This document shows positions 8,731 to 17,194 of a stretch of 64,000 nucleotides of DNA, piece by piece; the stretch's first letter is position 1, and every line of letters starts with the position of its first letter. The notes under the pieces are model-generated. The model was not told the DNA's origin. It saw nothing but the letters and a program-made list of their open reading frames with translations, and made no database searches. A program made the translations under genes and the position numbers. Origin of the DNA: Chloroflexota bacterium (lineage in GTDB: Bacteria; Chloroflexota; Anaerolineae; Aggregatilineales; J027); NCBI GenBank assembly GCA_024434115.1, contig QMIT01000005.1, positions 62,001 through 126,000 on the forward strand. The letters are read 5' to 3'.

Positions 8731-8762
8731 CTAGATTCAGCACGGCGGCTTTAGTCCCATGT
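8731..8762. repeat. hairpin repeat family 2 (copy 1 of 6)
   Basis: CTAGATTCAGCACGGCGGC followed by TTTAGTCCCATG. The consensus of the family folds as CACG-gc-GGC-TTTA-GCC-c-CGTG. This copy carries two changes in the right arm. Confidence 0.75.
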
Positions 8763-8793
8763 AATAATGAAAACCCCTTGTGGTCAGTTTATT

Positions 8794-9168
8794 TCAATAG
8801 GGTCGCTGGGCGAGTGGCCCTATCAAGGGAACAAAATGCTTCAAATTACGGGTATATAGTGGCAAATTGAGACGGTGTGCAACCGAAGCAATTAGGCAGT
8901 CAAAAGCATCTACATTGTGGCTTGGGTGGAACTTAATCAACTGATTCGTAGCCCAAATCATGTCATTATTGTTTAACTCAACAAGCGAAAACTTCTTTAA
9001 AAGGTTGCTGGCCTCTCGCTGTTTTTGTCGTGACGGCGCACCCTCCATCACTTCTAGCAGAACAATCCGCGAGATGCCAAGCGTTCCCTGTGACTGCAAC
9101 CAGTTATCTGCTGGGGTGTATTGACGCAAGAGATCAATCATCACTGAGGTATCAAGTAACCCAATCAC
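8794..9168 (-). CDS. vapC: PIN-domain ribonuclease toxin (VapC-like)
   Basis: A 124-aa toxin of a type II pair. The acidic catalytic set of PIN nucleases is present: D6 in LLDTSVMIDLL, E39 in LLEVMEG, D88 and D91 in VDAFDCLIASVA, and a late N in LYTRNLKHF. Its ATG overlaps the TGA of the antitoxin gene in ATGA (9165-9168), the usual arrangement with antitoxin first. VapC toxins cut tRNA or rRNA. The target here cannot be told from sequence. Confidence 0.87.
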   Translation of the reverse strand: MIGLLDTSVMIDLLRQYTPADNWLQSQGTLGISRIVLLEVMEGAPSRQKQREASNLLKKFSLVELNNNDMIWATNQLIKFHPSHNVDAFDCLIASVAHRLNLPLYTRNLKHFVPLIGPLAQRPY

Positions 9169-9464
9169 CAGCCCCGCTTCTCCCGTCTTTTACGCCGCTG
9201 TTCCTGTACCCATTCTGCCCCGTCAGCAATACCCATATCGGCCCAACCGCCCGTCAAGCCCGCTGCTACGATTTCTGCCCCGGTCATTGGTTCAGGCCGA
9301 AGCATTTCCGCAATTTCCTCATCGGTGAGCGGTTCAATATCTTCCGGTAGCACATCCTTATCCTGGCGACTCATCGCCGTCACAATGCGGGTCACGAGTC
9401 TAGCCTGATCTTCTAACGACAATTGCAGGGCTTCATTCACCAACGTCTCAAAATTGACGGCCAT
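9165..9464 (-). CDS. antitoxin of PIN-domain pair
   Basis: A 99-aa acidic protein coupled to the PIN toxin by a 4-base overlap. The N-terminal part FETLVNEALQLSLEDQARL resembles the addiction-module antitoxin family that starts with a short helix-rich dimer domain. The middle is acidic and probably disordered (EDIEPLTDEEIAEMLRPEP). The C-terminal segment ends in a basic QEQRRKRREKRGW. Identification rests mainly on position beside the toxin. A ribosome site AGGAGG lies about 8 bases upstream. Confidence 0.75.
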   Translation of the reverse strand: MAVNFETLVNEALQLSLEDQARLVTRIVTAMSRQDKDVLPEDIEPLTDEEIAEMLRPEPMTGAEIVAAGLTGGWADMGIADGAEWVQEQRRKRREKRGW

Positions 9465-9521
9465 AACACAATTCCTCCTTCGCTTCTATTGTACGATAAT
9501 TTTTTATCCTATTCGGCATCT

Positions 9522-10457
9522 TTACGCCGTACTTGCTACCAAAACAGATCGCTCCTCCTTCTCAAATCGCATCACGATGACCCCCAATACGATGAGCACG
9601 CTGCCGATCACCTGTATCATCGTCATGCGTTCACCCAAGAGCAGATAGGCTTCTACCGACGTCATCAAGGGTTCAATCGTGGCGAGCAGGCTGGCAACAC
9701 TCGCGGGTAAATAGTGCATAGACGTATTGTAAAGGCCATAACCGAGCAGCGTCGGGATAAACGACAGGACGATAAGCACCAACCACCCATCGCTGGGCAG
9801 GTCTGGTGGAATATCAGCCAGTGACCCCGCCGCACCGGGCAATGGGAGGAAATTGAAAATCAAGATGAAAACTGCCCCGAACGCAAACGAGTACAACAAG
9901 GATGTCCACGCACTAATGCCGCGCTTGGTGGCCTCTTTCGCCATCATGTTGTAGCTGGCAAACAACACCCCCGATAACAAGCCCGTCGTGACCCCCAACA
10001 ATTTGAGATTCCACATTTCCGGGTCATAGGCATTAGCGACCAGTACACACCCCGTCAAACTCAAACTAATCGCCGTGATCTTAAACACCCCTAGCCGCTC
10101 TTTAAAAATCCACCATGCAAAGATGGCCGTAAACCCTGCCGAGCTATACCCCAGCACCGTCGCCACCCCCGCCCCATTTTCCTGTACCGAGAGCGTCCAG
10201 ATCGAATTAAACAGGGCCAACACCACCCCATAAAACACAAAAAACCGGATCTGTGTCCTTTCAATCCGCAGCAGTGCAGGCCGAATGATGGCTAAGGGGG
10301 GTACGAGCGCGACACACACCAACACATTCCGCCAAAAGGACAGCAGCAGCGCGGGCATGTCATAATGGGAAATCAAATAATCAATCAGGATACCCGTCGT
10401 TGACCAAATGGTGATGGCCGTCAGCGCAATGAGATAACCCTTTGTTAACCGCGACAT
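9522..10457 (-). CDS. EamA/DMT family transporter
   Basis: A 311-aa inner-membrane carrier with ten hydrophobic segments arranged as two EamA repeats. The first repeat spans about 5-140 (AITIWSTTGILIDYLI, FRN motif in LLLSFWRNVLVCVALV) and the second about 155-295 (SGVLFASYNMMAKEATKRG, VIGSVLIVLGVIVMRF). The motif PLMTSVEAYLLLGERMT near the end is the usual EamA signature. DMT exporters move amino acids or other small metabolites; the substrate is not predictable. It is followed downstream by no coupled gene. Confidence 0.88.
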   Translation of the reverse strand: MSRLTKGYLIALTAITIWSTTGILIDYLISHYDMPALLLSFWRNVLVCVALVPPLAIIRPALLRIERTQIRFFVFYGVVLALFNSIWTLSVQENGAGVATVLGYSSAGFTAIFAWWIFKERLGVFKITAISLSLTGCVLVANAYDPEMWNLKLLGVTTGLLSGVLFASYNMMAKEATKRGISAWTSLLYSFAFGAVFILIFNFLPLPGAAGSLADIPPDLPSDGWLVLIVLSFIPTLLGYGLYNTSMHYLPASVASLLATIEPLMTSVEAYLLLGERMTMIQVIGSVLIVLGVIVMRFEKEERSVLVASTA

Positions 10458-10518
10458 ATTGTCCTTTGCTTATAAGGTCGAAACTTCCCGACAGACATTT
10501 GGGCTTAAACGGCCTATT

Positions 10519-10585
10519 GAAGCCCCTCTCCATGCAATGGGGAGGGGTTTGGGGTGGGGATGATTTACAGAATTTTATCGTTTAC
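10519..10585. repeat. MITE family 1, right half (copy 2 of 6)
   Basis: Begins GAAGCCCCTCTCCATGCAAT, then GGGGAGGGG and TTTGGGGTGGGG. It ends in TTTACAGAATTTTATCGTTTA, a degenerate version of the right terminal repeat TTACCGATTTTAATGGTTAA. The left half is missing. Confidence 0.7.
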
Positions 10586-10620
10586 AATCATTGGCCCATT
10601 GGTTGGCTGAGAACAAGAAG

Positions 10621-10989
10621 TTAAAAAATAAACGACGTATTATCTTTAGAATAGGCCCGATTATATGACCATACCCCCGCCTGCTCCTGTGCAATCCCTT
10701 CCGCACGCAGACCGTTCAGGATCGGTTCAATTTCTGCTTCCGTATAGACCGCATGGTTCAAATAATCCAAGTGACTGATGATGGCCGGGATACTGCTTGC
10801 TTCGTTATGCAATGCGACAATCACCATCTCGCGTAACGTCCCAATGAGATAGACATAGTTGGCGGCTTTCTTCCACTGCTTCACCCGATAGCGTGTTAAA
10901 TTCCACTTCTGACACAACTCGGCTTCCGTATAGAAATACCGCAACTCAAGCAGAATCCGCCGCTTTTCTTCCTCTGTATAAAGGGTCAT
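10621..10989 (-). CDS. hypothetical protein with helix-turn-helix features
   Basis: A 122-aa soluble protein, unrecognised. Residues 4-35 (EEEKRRILLELRYFYTEAEL then CQKWNLTRYRVKQWKKA) resemble a transposase-like helix-turn-helix. The second half (ISHLDYLNHAVYTEAEIEPI then LNGLRAEGIAQE) looks like a winged-helix segment. It ends one gene-space before a secreted protein encoded on the same strand (start 12282), with 18 bases between them. A two-gene unit is possible. Confidence 0.5.
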   Translation of the reverse strand: MTLYTEEEKRRILLELRYFYTEAELCQKWNLTRYRVKQWKKAANYVYLIGTLREMVIVALHNEASSIPAIISHLDYLNHAVYTEAEIEPILNGLRAEGIAQEQAGVWSYNRAYSKDNTSFIF

Positions 10990-11007
10990 CGTTGTTTTAT
11001 TTCTTCC

Positions 11008-12282
11008 TTATCCTGCAATCAGGTATACCCAGTTATTGGGGTCTTCCAGAATTTCGGGCGGCAGCAGCACTTTCACGATTTGAAAATCCGGCCTCAAGAT
11101 GAAAATACCCGTCTCAGCAAATCTCGCTGCATAGTTACTCTCCTCTTCCATCAACAGATATTTTCCCTCAATACTCCCTAAAATCTGATACCCCTCCAGT
11201 GTTTTGAGTACCGTCAACGATGAGTCGCCGCTCAAAATTACCGGAATGGGTTCTTCAGCATACGAATTGCGGATACTCCCTACAAAATTTCCGCCTAGCC
11301 GAAGGGTCGAGATACGAATACGCGGAAGCTCTTGGAGAGGGTGATAAGTCACTGAATCCGTGACAAGATCATACCAAACCAATGCCTCAGCACGGTGAAA
11401 TCCACCTGCAATTCGTTGCTCAAAAATCAATGTATTGGAATCCTTCCATAGCAGCGAATACTGATAAGCGTTTGGGGAGTAATAGGTGTCATCAGGGCCG
11501 GGGGGTACTTCTGGAACTGTGGCAATACTATAGATGCTACTATTCTCCCGAAATCTCAAGTCGGCTTGACACTCCTCAATAATCTCTACCCCAACACATC
11601 CACTTAAATCAAAATAGGCTAATTTTTGGCCGTCTGGTGACCACTCAATCTGATAGCTATAAGGCCATTCGTCTAGGACAACAGGGGTTGATTGACTGAA
11701 GTCCAGCAGAATAGCCCACGAGTTAGTCAGTTCACAATTAGAGTGGCCCTTTGTCAGCACGAGTACAGCTTGATCTTGGGTTGGATTAGGGATAACGGTA
11801 TTGAGATGTGGATCGCCTCGCCAGCAGGTCAATACTTCCGAAGCGGGTGGATAGTGATAATCTATTTGGATCAATTGTCGCACCGTCGTGTCGGAGATCA
11901 GCAATAATTCCGAATATCCTGCACACTGGTCGCTCCCAGTTGCCATATCATTACATTGGAAATATTCGACCTGTATCAACAGCCGTTCGCCGCCTAATAT
12001 CCAAATACCGCCGATTTGAGAGGCAAGAAAATCTACCGGATACCACAATTTCAAATCTACTAATGCTTGTTGCTCAATTGGCGACAATGCTTCTATCGAA
12101 ACATGGGGCTGATCTTGTAAAGAATAAATGATTTCGGATGTCATGGTATTGGGGTCAAAACGCCACACCGTCCATCGTCCCCCGATATAGAGAATTGGCA
12201 AATCAACATCGGTCTGGCTAGATGCCTGAAATGTTGGCAATAAACAAAATATCACGACGACTAAAATGATAATTCGTCTCAT
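11008..12282 (-). CDS. secreted protein with TolB/WD40-like repeats
   Basis: A 424-aa exported protein. The signal peptide MRRIIILVVVIFCLLPTFQAS is followed by a beta-rich chain. Several segments look like propeller blades: YSYQIEWSPDGQKLAYFDLS has the WSPDGxxLAY signature of TolB-type repeats, and LLWKDSNTLIFEQ is a second. Cysteines are present in pairs (CNDMATGSDQC, CVGVEIIEEC), consistent with an oxidised outside environment. No enzyme motif is seen. It may be the upstream partner of the 122-aa gene. Confidence 0.6.
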   Translation of the reverse strand: MRRIIILVVVIFCLLPTFQASSQTDVDLPILYIGGRWTVWRFDPNTMTSEIIYSLQDQPHVSIEALSPIEQQALVDLKLWYPVDFLASQIGGIWILGGERLLIQVEYFQCNDMATGSDQCAGYSELLLISDTTVRQLIQIDYHYPPASEVLTCWRGDPHLNTVIPNPTQDQAVLVLTKGHSNCELTNSWAILLDFSQSTPVVLDEWPYSYQIEWSPDGQKLAYFDLSGCVGVEIIEECQADLRFRENSSIYSIATVPEVPPGPDDTYYSPNAYQYSLLWKDSNTLIFEQRIAGGFHRAEALVWYDLVTDSVTYHPLQELPRIRISTLRLGGNFVGSIRNSYAEEPIPVILSGDSSLTVLKTLEGYQILGSIEGKYLLMEEESNYAARFAETGIFILRPDFQIVKVLLPPEILEDPNNWVYLIAG

Positions 12283-12491
12283 TTTCGTTCACTCCCTTAA
12301 GGACTTGGGGGTATCACATTTCCCGCATCTTTACGGCCAAATATAACCCTCCCACATATCAAGTGACGTCACTTGACAAGTGCATCTCGTTTCGCGCCAC
12401 CTACTTGCACCTCTGTCTATTACCCATTATGATACCTACTAACCCTTCCTGAACCTTCCTCACACCCCAACACAACCGCCGCCGCCATAAA

Positions 12492-12528
12492 AATACCCCT
12501 CTCAACAACCGATGCTGAAAGGGGTATT
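12492..12528 (-). terminator. intrinsic terminator
   Basis: Stem AATACCCCT / AGGGGTATT with a 19-base loop. Read on the minus strand it is followed by TTTTT. It lies 38 bases past the stop of the SH3-domain gene at 12566. Confidence 0.75.
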
Positions 12529-12565
12529 CAACTCTTCAATGTACTGGAAATGGCGTTTTGATGCC

Positions 12566-13660
12566 CTATTCGCCTTCACTAGTGGAGAAGCAATACTCCC
12601 ATGAGATATTAAAACTCCCGCCGCCGCGATTGGGGCCAATCATCTGGAACGCCCCTGTAGACAGGCGGAACAGCGAAAATCCCGATTCCGCCCGGATCAA
12701 AACTGGGTTGCCCGAGGGAATCCCCGCCGCATTAATCTGCGCTTCTGTGGCATAAAACACCACGCCTGTCACTGCGCCCTGATACAGATACACCATAATC
12801 CCCCCACCCTGATACGTCCGGGAGGTCGTGTGCCCATTAAAGTCGCGGCAGTAGACAATGGCATCCGTATTATAGGTATAGGGATTGATACGCCCGTCAT
12901 CGCCCGTCCAGCCGGGAGCGCCCCCTACCCCAAATGGATAGGTCGCAACGCCTGTGCTGGTTGTACCCGTTGACGGGGTTGTCCCTGTCGAGGTCGTGCC
13001 AGTGGTGCTCGTCGTGGATGTCGTACCCGACAAAATAGGCAGACTGCTTAGGACAGTGGAATTAAACCGCACCAATGATTTAAACATCCAACCTTCTTGC
13101 CCATTGGCAATGACCTTCAGCCAACGATTGTTGCCGCTGCGCCCAATGATTTCAACGTTGGTGTTGGGGTCAATCACGGCAATCACCGCTGAGGTTGAGG
13201 CCGCATTGTTCCGCAAATTGACAAACGTGGTCGTGACCCCCGTCACCGATCCCGTAATCGGGGTGGTCGTTGTGGTTGTCGTGGTAGTCGTCGTGCCTGT
13301 CCCGGTATTGGTGGTTGGCGGTGGCGTGGTTTCGCCACTGGTCACAGGCAGGGCTGCAATTGAGCCAGACGTGAGGCTAACATATGAGCGGAACAGCCAG
13401 CCATTCTGCCCATCTACCGTGACTTGCAGCCAATTCCCTTCAGCGTTGCGCCCGATAATATCTACTGAGCGTTCGGGTGGGATAATCACAAGAGTCGGGA
13501 AACTGAGACCCGGCCCACTGCGTAGATTGACAAAATCACGGGTAATGCCGCGTGCAGTCGAGGTCTGGGCGCTGACGTTCTGGCCTTTAATCGCCAACCC
13601 AGTCACGGTCACGGCCAATATCAACAGCATGACCAAAAAATGGTATTGATGTTTTCGCAT
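12566..13660 (-). CDS. secreted two-SH3b protein, paralogue of the 43958 gene
   Basis: A 364-aa exported protein from ATG 13660, with GGAG 10 bases upstream. After a signal peptide (about 1-35) come two bacterial SH3 domains: TRDFVNLRSGPGLSFPTLV and TTFVNLRNNAASTSAVIAV. Each ends in GxWLxVxxxGQxGWxxR/KS. Thr/Gly-rich linkers separate them, including a run of Thr codons. The last 115 residues, from YPFGVGGAPGW to the C-terminus, form a separate domain with one Cys pair. This domain is shared almost block for block with the protein encoded at 43958-45049. SH3b domains usually bind cell-wall peptides. The C-terminal domain is not one I recognise. Confidence 0.75.
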   Translation of the reverse strand: MRKHQYHFLVMLLILAVTVTGLAIKGQNVSAQTSTARGITRDFVNLRSGPGLSFPTLVIIPPERSVDIIGRNAEGNWLQVTVDGQNGWLFRSYVSLTSGSIAALPVTSGETTPPPTTNTGTGTTTTTTTTTTTPITGSVTGVTTTFVNLRNNAASTSAVIAVIDPNTNVEIIGRSGNNRWLKVIANGQEGWMFKSLVRFNSTVLSSLPILSGTTSTTSTTGTTSTGTTPSTGTTSTGVATYPFGVGGAPGWTGDDGRINPYTYNTDAIVYCRDFNGHTTSRTYQGGGIMVYLYQGAVTGVVFYATEAQINAAGIPSGNPVLIRAESGFSLFRLSTGAFQMIGPNRGGGSFNISWEYCFSTSEGE

Positions 13661-13843
13661 GGTTCGAGGCTCCAAAAATTGTAAATCTAGTCGAAGGGAT
13701 AGTAACACAACCCGCGCCGCATCGCTATAGACATCCCGCCAGCTTACCCTACCCTTTCCGTACTCTTGGATTATGTCGCAATCTCCAAATGCTTAGAGTA
13801 TCATTCCCGTCGCTACTAGAGATTTAGGAGAATAACCGTACTC

Positions 13844-14968
13844 ATGAAAAAATCTTTTTCTGTCTTGATGCTTGCCTTACTCGTGTCCGCGTTGGGGACA
13901 CACTCCCCATCTATCAAAGCCCAAGAGGACAGCCTCCCCACCCTTGACCAACTGGACGCCGGATGGAACACGTTGTATCCCGGTGGGGATACCAAGTGCG
14001 CACACGGCACGGAATATTCCTTCCACGTCCGCAAGGCCGAAAGCAGCCGCCTGCTCATTTTCTTTAATGGGGGTGGGGCGTGTTGGTTTGGGCGGATATG
14101 CAACGAGGGGTCATCCACCTACAACCCTGCCGCCGACAATGACTCCAATAATCCGACTGCCCTGCCGGGTGGGATCTTTGATCTCGAAAACCCCGAAAAT
14201 CCTTTTGCCAACTACAACATGGTCTTTGTGCCCTACTGCACCGGGGACGTGCATATCGGCAACCGCGAGACCAGCTATGAAGTTGAAGCATCCGATGGCT
14301 CTGGCACGCAGGAAATCACGATCTACCATTATGGTTATAAAAACGCCATGAGCGTCCTCAATTGGACGTTTGAAAATTTCACCGGGCCGGATACGATTTT
14401 TGTGGCAGGCAGCAGCGCGGGTTCAATCGCCTCCCCATTTTATGCTGGATTGGTCGCCGAGCAGTATCCCGATGCGCAGATTACCCAACTAGGCGATGGT
14501 TCGGGCGGCTACCGTGCGCCAGAGGGGGCTGCGCTCGTAAATGAAGCGTGGGGGGTCGCCCGCACTTGGCCGGATTGGGAACAATATGCCAATGCCACGC
14601 CCGAAACGATGGTCTTTGAATCCTACTATCTGGCGACAGCAGACCGCTTCCCCGACATCACATTGGCGACCTATAACACCGCGAATGATTCTACCCAAAA
14701 TCTGTTCCTTGCCGTCTTGGGTGCAGGCAGTATGCCCCTGTTGGAACGCATCCAACTCAATAACGCTGACATCGCCGCCGCCGTACCCAACTTTGATAGT
14801 TATATCGCCGGGGGCACACTGCACACCATTTTGCGGATGCCTGAATTCTATACTTATGAGGTGGAAGGCGTGCGTGTGGTGGATTGGGTAACTAATCTTG
14901 CCAATGGCGAACCTGTTGACAGCGTGTCCTGTACCGACTGCGCCAAAGCGCCCGACGCCGCCGAATAA
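13844..14968 (+). CDS. pectinacetylesterase-family secreted hydrolase
   Basis: A 374-aa protein with a signal peptide (1-26, ending SIKAQ) and an AGGAG site before the ATG. The alpha/beta-hydrolase core matches the pectinacetylesterase family (CE13, also animal Notum): LIFFNGGGACW with a following Cys-rich region, VPYCTGDVHIGN, and the nucleophile in AGSSAGSIAS (S191). A C-terminal CTDC motif matches the disulfide at the end of the family. It probably removes acyl groups from polysaccharides or glycolipids outside the cell. The true substrate in a bacterium is unknown. A hairpin terminator follows. Confidence 0.82.
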   Translation: MKKSFSVLMLALLVSALGTHSPSIKAQEDSLPTLDQLDAGWNTLYPGGDTKCAHGTEYSFHVRKAESSRLLIFFNGGGACWFGRICNEGSSTYNPAADNDSNNPTALPGGIFDLENPENPFANYNMVFVPYCTGDVHIGNRETSYEVEASDGSGTQEITIYHYGYKNAMSVLNWTFENFTGPDTIFVAGSSAGSIASPFYAGLVAEQYPDAQITQLGDGSGGYRAPEGAALVNEAWGVARTWPDWEQYANATPETMVFESYYLATADRFPDITLATYNTANDSTQNLFLAVLGAGSMPLLERIQLNNADIAAAVPNFDSYIAGGTLHTILRMPEFYTYEVEGVRVVDWVTNLANGEPVDSVSCTDCAKAPDAAE

Positions 14969-14989
14969 TATTCGTTCTATGTTTATATA

Positions 14990-15015
14990 GGGGAGCGTTG
15001 ATAGGCTTGCTCCCC
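14990..15015. terminator. terminator hairpin between convergent esterase genes
   Basis: GGGGAGC (14990-14996) pairs with GCTCCCC (15009-15015). It lies between the convergent hydrolase genes and could serve both. Confidence 0.65.
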
Positions 15016-15063
15016 CATTCTAAAAATATGATCAATGAATTCCAGTGTTCAGCAGAATCCGAG

Positions 15064-15918
15064 TTACTTTCTCAGTGCGAACTTCAACCCTGCCTGAAAA
15101 CCCGGCGCGGCGACTTCACAATGGTTCTGATCTGGAAAAACGTGCTTGACCAATGAAAGTCCCTCATAGTTTCGGCCTGCTAAAATGGCGGCAAAACGCA
15201 GTGTGTCGGTGACGGTCTGGTCATCGAGATTTTCTTCAAGTTCCCCCACAAAAAGATAAACTTTGACTGGGAGTTTCGGGTGTCCCTTTGCAAACGCTTC
15301 CTCCTGTTGAAACATAAAGCGGTTGCCATACGCGAGGGTCGGGCTGCCGATCACCAAAGTCTCAAACAGGTCAGGCATCTCAAATAAACCAAATAGGGCG
15401 AATAGTCCCCCATACGAATGCCCCACGAGAATCCGTTTGGCAGGGTCGGCCCGATAGTCTCTCTCCATGAAGGGGATTAGCTCATCTCGAATGAACTTGT
15501 GAAAGTTTCCAGCGTCGCCATTGGGTACTGGGCGCTTATGAGCTTGTTCCATTGATTTTTCAACTTCCGCGTCCCGAACAGGTGTCAGATCATAGTCGCG
15601 TCGGGTAAAAGACGCGCGGAAGGCCTCCATTGGGTTTTCGCTCTCCGCATAGCCGATCCCGACTACGATAGCATCGGTTGTACTGCCACACCACGCCATC
15701 GGACGAATGATGTCGGTGACCATCCCGAAGTACCAATTGCCGTCCAGCACATAAACTACCGGCCATCTTGCGGGTGTGTCATGAAACGGCCAGTCTGTAC
15801 CAAGCGGTGCAGAATAGCCCAGAGGCAGGGCGATAGTGATTCGATATGTCCTACCAGTATGCTGAGAGTCCATCATGTGTATTTCGCTGTTGAGTACGGT
15901 TACGGGTTTTGCAGTCAT
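15064..15918 (-). CDS. alpha/beta-hydrolase, enterochelin-esterase-like
   Basis: A 284-aa esterase from MTAKPVTVLNSEI; AGGAG lies about 8 bases before the ATG at 15918. The fold is that of the esterase-D/IroE group. Substrate-side strands read YRITIALPLGYS and PVVYVLDGNWYFG. The nucleophile S168 sits in LVGHSYGGLF, and H in FPDQNHCEV is the likely catalytic base. No signal peptide is present, so it should act in the cytoplasm, unlike the pectinacetylesterase encoded next to it. Siderophore esters are one possible substrate, but no siderophore genes are near. Confidence 0.75.
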   Translation of the reverse strand: MTAKPVTVLNSEIHMMDSQHTGRTYRITIALPLGYSAPLGTDWPFHDTPARWPVVYVLDGNWYFGMVTDIIRPMAWCGSTTDAIVVGIGYAESENPMEAFRASFTRRDYDLTPVRDAEVEKSMEQAHKRPVPNGDAGNFHKFIRDELIPFMERDYRADPAKRILVGHSYGGLFALFGLFEMPDLFETLVIGSPTLAYGNRFMFQQEEAFAKGHPKLPVKVYLFVGELEENLDDQTVTDTLRFAAILAGRNYEGLSLVKHVFPDQNHCEVAAPGFQAGLKFALRK

Positions 15919-16091
15919 CCCTGTGCTCCTGTGTAATAGGCCGCTTTTTCGTGTTGGTGGTGTTTGCTTTTGCATAGAACATATTATCTACTATTTGCCA
16001 CAAAAGTTCTATCCAAATGGGCAAAAACTTCGTGCAAAATTCACATGAACGGGTGGTACAAAATTTCGAATTGGGTGTATAATGGCGATTG

Positions 16092-16114
16092 CAATGGGGA
16101 TATTTTTCCCATTG
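16092..16114. other. hairpin in the leader upstream of the DUF1003 gene
   Basis: Perfect 7-bp stem CAATGGG / CCCATTG around GATATTTTT, 34 bases before the structured RNA candidate. It could be a protein site or part of the RNA leader. Confidence 0.35.
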
Positions 16115-16147
16115 TACCTGTCCGATCAAGTAAGAAGGAACAAAATG

Positions 16148-16309
16148 TCAGAGGGTAGTAGTCCCATAACCGAAAGCGTGCCGCCCTTATCTGGTGGCAG
16201 CAGCGCCCTCGACTGATCCCCCTAGTTTTGCCGGGAGGTCAGCATGAGAAGCCTGCTGCCCGCCCCACTGCCAAGACGCAAGTCTACGCGCGAGTGAGGC
16301 AAACCCGGC
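16148..16309 (+). ncRNA. candidate two-domain structured leader RNA (riboswitch-like) before DUF1003 gene
   Basis: The 515-bp gap before the DUF1003 gene folds by eye into two compact domains. Domain 1 (16148-16216) closes with TCAG-AGGG / CCCT-CGA-CTGA and contains TGCC / GGCA. Domain 2 (16230-16309) closes with the perfect GCCGGG / CCCGGC. It holds a hairpin GGTCAGC / GCTGCC and a second hairpin AGAC-GCAA-GTCT with a GNRA loop. CTGCTGCCC followed 13 bases later by AAGACGC recalls the core of the M-box magnesium riboswitch, but the rest does not align. The class is therefore unresolved. Confidence 0.45.
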
Positions 16310-16434
16310 CACTTTCGATCAAGGAAAACCCACAACTCTATACGTTTTCAAATTCAGGACGACATGCCCTGCCGTATGTGGCGGCTATGAGGGTGATACG
16401 CGGCCTGAGCCTTGAGCCGAAAGGAATATCCAGC

Positions 16435-17109
16435 ATGTACAACGATCTCTTGATTGACCGCCTCACTGTGCCTGTAGACGACGATGATGATGCGCGTATT
16501 CAGGTATTGATTGACGAAATTGAGGAACTGGAAAGCCTCCTCTCACCCGCCGCGCAGGACTTGATCCGTGATCTCCGTCCCCGCCCCGTTACCGATGACG
16601 TGTATGAAGAAATTGATGAAACCGCGACCTTTGGCGAACGGGTAGCCGACAAGATGGCCCTATTTGCGGGAAGTTGGACGTTTATTTTGTCGTTCGGCTT
16701 CATAATGGCAGTCTGGATTGGCATTAACGGCCTGATGGGTGGCAAAGCCTTTGACCCCTTTCCGTTTATCCTGCTAAACCTGACCCTTAGCACACTCGCA
16801 GCCCTGCAAGCCCCGGTCATTTTGATGGCCCAAAATCGTCAGGGCGAAAAAGACCGTGCCGTCGCCAAAAACGATTATCAAGTCAACCTGAAAAACGAAT
16901 TGGAAATCGCCGACATGCACCGCAAAGTGGACGCGATGATTGAAGGCATGGCGATGCAGACCCGCTTGGTGAATGCCCTCGTCGCCGCCCGTCGGCAGGA
17001 ATTGAGCGCCACCGTCCGGCTGATTGAGACCCAGCGCAGCAACGGGCACAACCGCCTGATAGATCAGGCCGTCGCTACCGTACAAGCGATGGATGGTGTG
17101 GTGCAATGA
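16435..17109 (+). CDS. DUF1003 family membrane protein
   Basis: A 224-aa protein from MYNDLLIDRLTVP. AAAGGAA nine bases before the ATG at 16435 supports this start; the frame is open upstream only because the leader lacks stops. The DUF1003 core is clear: FGERVADKMALFAGSWTFIL, a first membrane segment, WIGINGLMG, DPFPFILLNLTLSTLAA, and QAPVILMAQNRQGEKDR, then a cytoplasmic amphipathic helix with NDYQVNLKNELEI. Related genes in other bacteria often neighbour magnesium transporters, but the function is unproven. The structured leader upstream suggests ligand-controlled expression. Confidence 0.87.
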   Translation: MYNDLLIDRLTVPVDDDDDARIQVLIDEIEELESLLSPAAQDLIRDLRPRPVTDDVYEEIDETATFGERVADKMALFAGSWTFILSFGFIMAVWIGINGLMGGKAFDPFPFILLNLTLSTLAALQAPVILMAQNRQGEKDRAVAKNDYQVNLKNELEIADMHRKVDAMIEGMAMQTRLVNALVAARRQELSATVRLIETQRSNGHNRLIDQAVATVQAMDGVVQ

Positions 17110-17122
17110 ACGGATTATCAAA

Positions 17123-17157
17123 GGGATTGGGAGCTTTTATATGTCCCAATCTCTTTT
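17123..17157 (+). terminator. intrinsic terminator after DUF1003 gene
   Basis: GATTGGGA (17125-17132) and TCCCAATC (17144-17151), extended by flanking pairs, then CTTTT. It begins 14 bases after the stop codon. Confidence 0.72.
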
Positions 17158-17194
17158 GTGTTCTTTTTCGCAGGCAATAAGAGCATAATCGTCA

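Noticed and set aside
12954..13649. Val-rich plus-strand frame of 231 codons
   Set aside because: It is the antisense of the Thr-rich SH3 protein gene, and no ribosome site is present.
16148..16309. Assignment of the leader to the cobalamin, yybP-ykoY, glycine or c-di-GMP riboswitch
   Set aside because: Each shares a short string (for example GAGTxAGG..ACC..GGCC with the B12 box, or GGCAAACC with c-di-GMP-I), but the order, spacing and full core are wrong. Only a general structured-leader call is kept.
16228..16434. N-terminal extension of the DUF1003 protein from a TTG at 16228
   Set aside because: It lies over the structured leader, has no family similarity, and the ATG at 16435 has a good ribosome site.
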